From an uncultured Lachnospiraceae bacterium (GTDB lineage: Bacteria > Bacillota > Clostridia > Lachnospirales > Lachnospiraceae): a DNA stretch of 7,626 nt. Every line of letters starts with the position of its first letter. Position 1 is the first letter of the stretch. The DNA is taken from contig CACZTA010000298.1 of NCBI GenBank assembly GCA_902783935.1, positions 1-7,626 on the forward strand, in the 5' to 3' direction. The position numbers were made by a program, and so were the translations under genes. The notes under the pieces are model-generated. The model was not told where the DNA came from. It ran no database searches and was given only the letters and a program-made list of their open reading frames with translations. This document shows positions 6,462 through 7,626 of the stretch, in pieces.

Positions 6462-6517
6462 AATAAAGAAAACAGACTAACCGGTGTAACTTAACTTCTT
6501 TTGGAGGAGGATGAATA

Positions 6518-7267
6518 ATGTCAAGAAAGATTCTTGCTGCAGGAAACTGGAAAATGAACAAAACCCCGTCTGAGGCGGCTGCTGCGATTGAAGCGATGAA
6601 GGCAACATGCGCCAGCGATACGGTTGAAGTCCTTCTGTGCGTACCGTCGATCGATATTCCGGCAGCCATGGAAGCCGCAAAGGGATCCAATATCCAGATC
6701 GGTGCTGAAAATGTTTATTTCAAAGACAGCGGCGCTTATACGGGTGAAGTCTCAGCCGATATGCTGCTGGATGCAGGTGTGAAATATGTTATTCTCGGAC
6801 ATTCCGAGAGACGTGAATATTTTGCCGAAACCAATGAAACCGTCAACGCAAAAATGATCCAGTGCTTCGCAAAGGGCCTTATTCCGATCATGTGCTGCGG
6901 CGAATCTCTTGAACAGAGAGAACAGGGCGTTACCATGGACTTTATCCGCCAGCAGGTCAAGGTCGGATTCCTCGGCCTGACAGCAGAGCAGGCGAAGGCT
7001 GCCGTTATCGCTTATGAACCGATCTGGGCGATCGGGACAGGCAAAACCGCAACTTCTGACCAGGCAGAGGAAGTCTGCAAAGGCATCCGTGACCTGATCT
7101 GTGAACTGTACGGGCAGGAAACTGCTGACGAAATCCGCATTCTCTACGGCGGATCCGTCAATCCTTCCAACGCTGCAGAACTTTTCGGCAAAGAGGATAT
7201 CGACGGCGGTCTCGTCGGCGGCGCTTCCCTGAAGCCGGATTTCGGCAGTATCGTCAACTATAAATAA
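6518..7267 (+). CDS. tpiA: Triosephosphate isomerase
   Basis: This 249-residue TIM-barrel enzyme interconverts dihydroxyacetone phosphate and glyceraldehyde 3-phosphate in the cytoplasm. Catalytic residues are visible: Asn10 and Lys12 (GNWKMNK), His95 (ILGHSERRE) and Glu167 in [12 protein letters not shown], followed by the phosphate-gripping loop 6. [12 protein letters not shown] (208-219) and GGLVGGASL (230-238) complete the phosphate site. Length is normal and nothing is missing. The start ATG is fixed by a strong GGAGGAGG (6503-6510) 7 bases upstream; an ATG overlapping the ribosome-site end (6511) is in another frame. The 135-bp gap after pgk holds two hairpins but no promoter I can support, so it is probably co-transcribed with pgk. 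Confidence 0.98.
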   Translation: MSRKILAAGNWKMNKTPSEAAAAIEAMKATCASDTVEVLLCVPSIDIPAAMEAAKGSNIQIGAENVYFKDSGAYTGEVSADMLLDAGVKYVILGHSERREYFAETNETVNAKMIQCFAKGLIPIMCCGESLEQREQGVTMDFIRQQVKVGFLGLTAEQAKAAVIAYEPIWAIGTGKTATSDQAEEVCKGIRDLICELYGQETADEIRILYGGSVNPSNAAELFGKEDIDGGLVGGASLKPDFGSIVNYK

Positions 7268-7301
7268 GAGCGGGCGTTTTTCAAAAAGACCCACTGCCGG
7301 A

Positions 7302-7331
7302 GAACCGATGGGCGTTTCAGTCCATCGGTTC
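7302..7331 (+). other. Hairpin between tpiA and gpmI
   Basis: GAACCGATGG (7302-7311) pairs perfectly over 10 bp with CCATCGGTTC (7322-7331) around a 10-base loop. The bases that follow (CGTTTCGG) lack a T-tract, so termination would be weak at most. It lies 19 bases before the AAGGAG ribosome site of gpmI (7351-7356) and continues the pattern of hairpins in each gap of the cluster. Confidence 0.7.
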
Positions 7332-7366
7332 CGTTTCGGAAAATAATTTGAAGGAGACATTACTAC

Positions 7367-7626
7367 ATGAGTAAAAAAACACACGTCATCATGATTCTGG
7401 ACGGTTACGGTCTCAACCCGGTCAAAGAACATAATGCCGTAGCAATCGCCAATACGCCGGTTATGGACAGGCTTAAGGCGGAGTATCCTTTTGTCCAGGG
7501 ATATGCATCCGGCCTGGCAGTCGGCCTGCCTGACGGCCAGATGGGGAACTCCGAGGTCGGTCATACCAATATGGGGGCCGGACGCGTCGTTTACCAGGAA
7601 CTGACCAGGATCTCCAAGGCAATTGA
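7367..7626 (+). CDS. gpmI: 2,3-bisphosphoglycerate-independent phosphoglycerate mutase, N-terminal part
   Basis: The first 86 codons are present and the frame is open at the window end; the family is about 510 residues long, so most of the gene lies beyond. It interconverts 3- and 2-phosphoglycerate through a phosphoserine intermediate and needs Mn ions. [10 protein letters not shown] (7-16) supplies the metal ligand Asp12, with Tyr14 where many homologues have Trp. The signature [16 protein letters not shown] (58-73) carries the nucleophile Ser62, at the same number as I recall for the Bacillus stearothermophilus enzyme. AAGGAG (7351-7356) lies 10 bases before the ATG. It starts 99 bp after tpiA and continues the glycolytic cluster. 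Confidence 0.96.
   Translation, partial: MSKKTHVIMILDGYGLNPVKEHNAVAIANTPVMDRLKAEYPFVQGYASGLAVGLPDGQMGNSEVGHTNMGAGRVVYQELTRISKAI

Noticed and set aside
6511..6573. Alternative ATG overlapping the end of the tpiA ribosome site
   Set aside because: It is out of frame with tpiA, has no space for its own ribosome site and soon meets a stop.
7271..7292. GTTTTT/AAAAAG structure after tpiA as a terminator
   Set aside because: The stem is almost only A-T pairs with mismatches and there is no T-tract after it.

Overview
The window is an ordinary housekeeping stretch of a low- to mid-GC Gram-positive chromosome, most likely a member of the Clostridia (Lachnospiraceae-like). This placement is inferred from three things: the recX-rny adjacency, the membrane-anchored RNase Y, and a compact gapA-pgk-tpiA-gpmI glycolytic cluster with strong Shine-Dalgarno sites and consensus sigma-A-type promoters. 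All genes lie on the + strand. I see no insertion sequence, prophage, CRISPR array, tRNA or rRNA.

Layout. Positions 1-183 hold the end of recX. A consensus promoter then drives rny (RNase Y, 281-1837), which ends in an intrinsic terminator. An AT-rich intergenic region of about 300 bp (1838-2134) holds two candidate promoters and an 18-bp perfect palindrome. It is followed by a XerD-like tyrosine recombinase (2135-3022). A very strong intrinsic terminator hairpin (3075-3112) sits only a few bases before the ribosome binding site of a PHP-domain histidinol-phosphatase family gene (3130-3930). A good promoter at 3948-3976 then starts the glycolytic cluster: gapA (4037-5056), pgk (5171-6382), tpiA (6518-7267) and the first 86 codons of gpmI (7367 to the window end).

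How the genes work together. GapA, Pgk, TpiA and GpmI catalyse consecutive or adjoining steps of lower glycolysis, from the triose phosphates to 2-phosphoglycerate. I find no convincing promoter inside the cluster after gapA, so pgk-tpiA-gpmI are probably expressed by read-through. A strong terminator behind gapA would make gapA the most abundant message. Every intergenic gap in the cluster contains a GC-rich hairpin. In Bacillus subtilis RNase Y is known to process the gapA operon transcript, so the nearby rny gene gives a possible, purely inferred, functional link.

No new biological system is evident. The points most worth a second look are: the atypical catalytic-lysine loop of the XerD-like protein; the promoter/palindrome region and dif-arm-like sequences upstream of it; the terminator in the leader of the PHP gene; and the recurrent leader hairpins of the glycolytic cluster, including a 22-bp perfect palindrome before tpiA.
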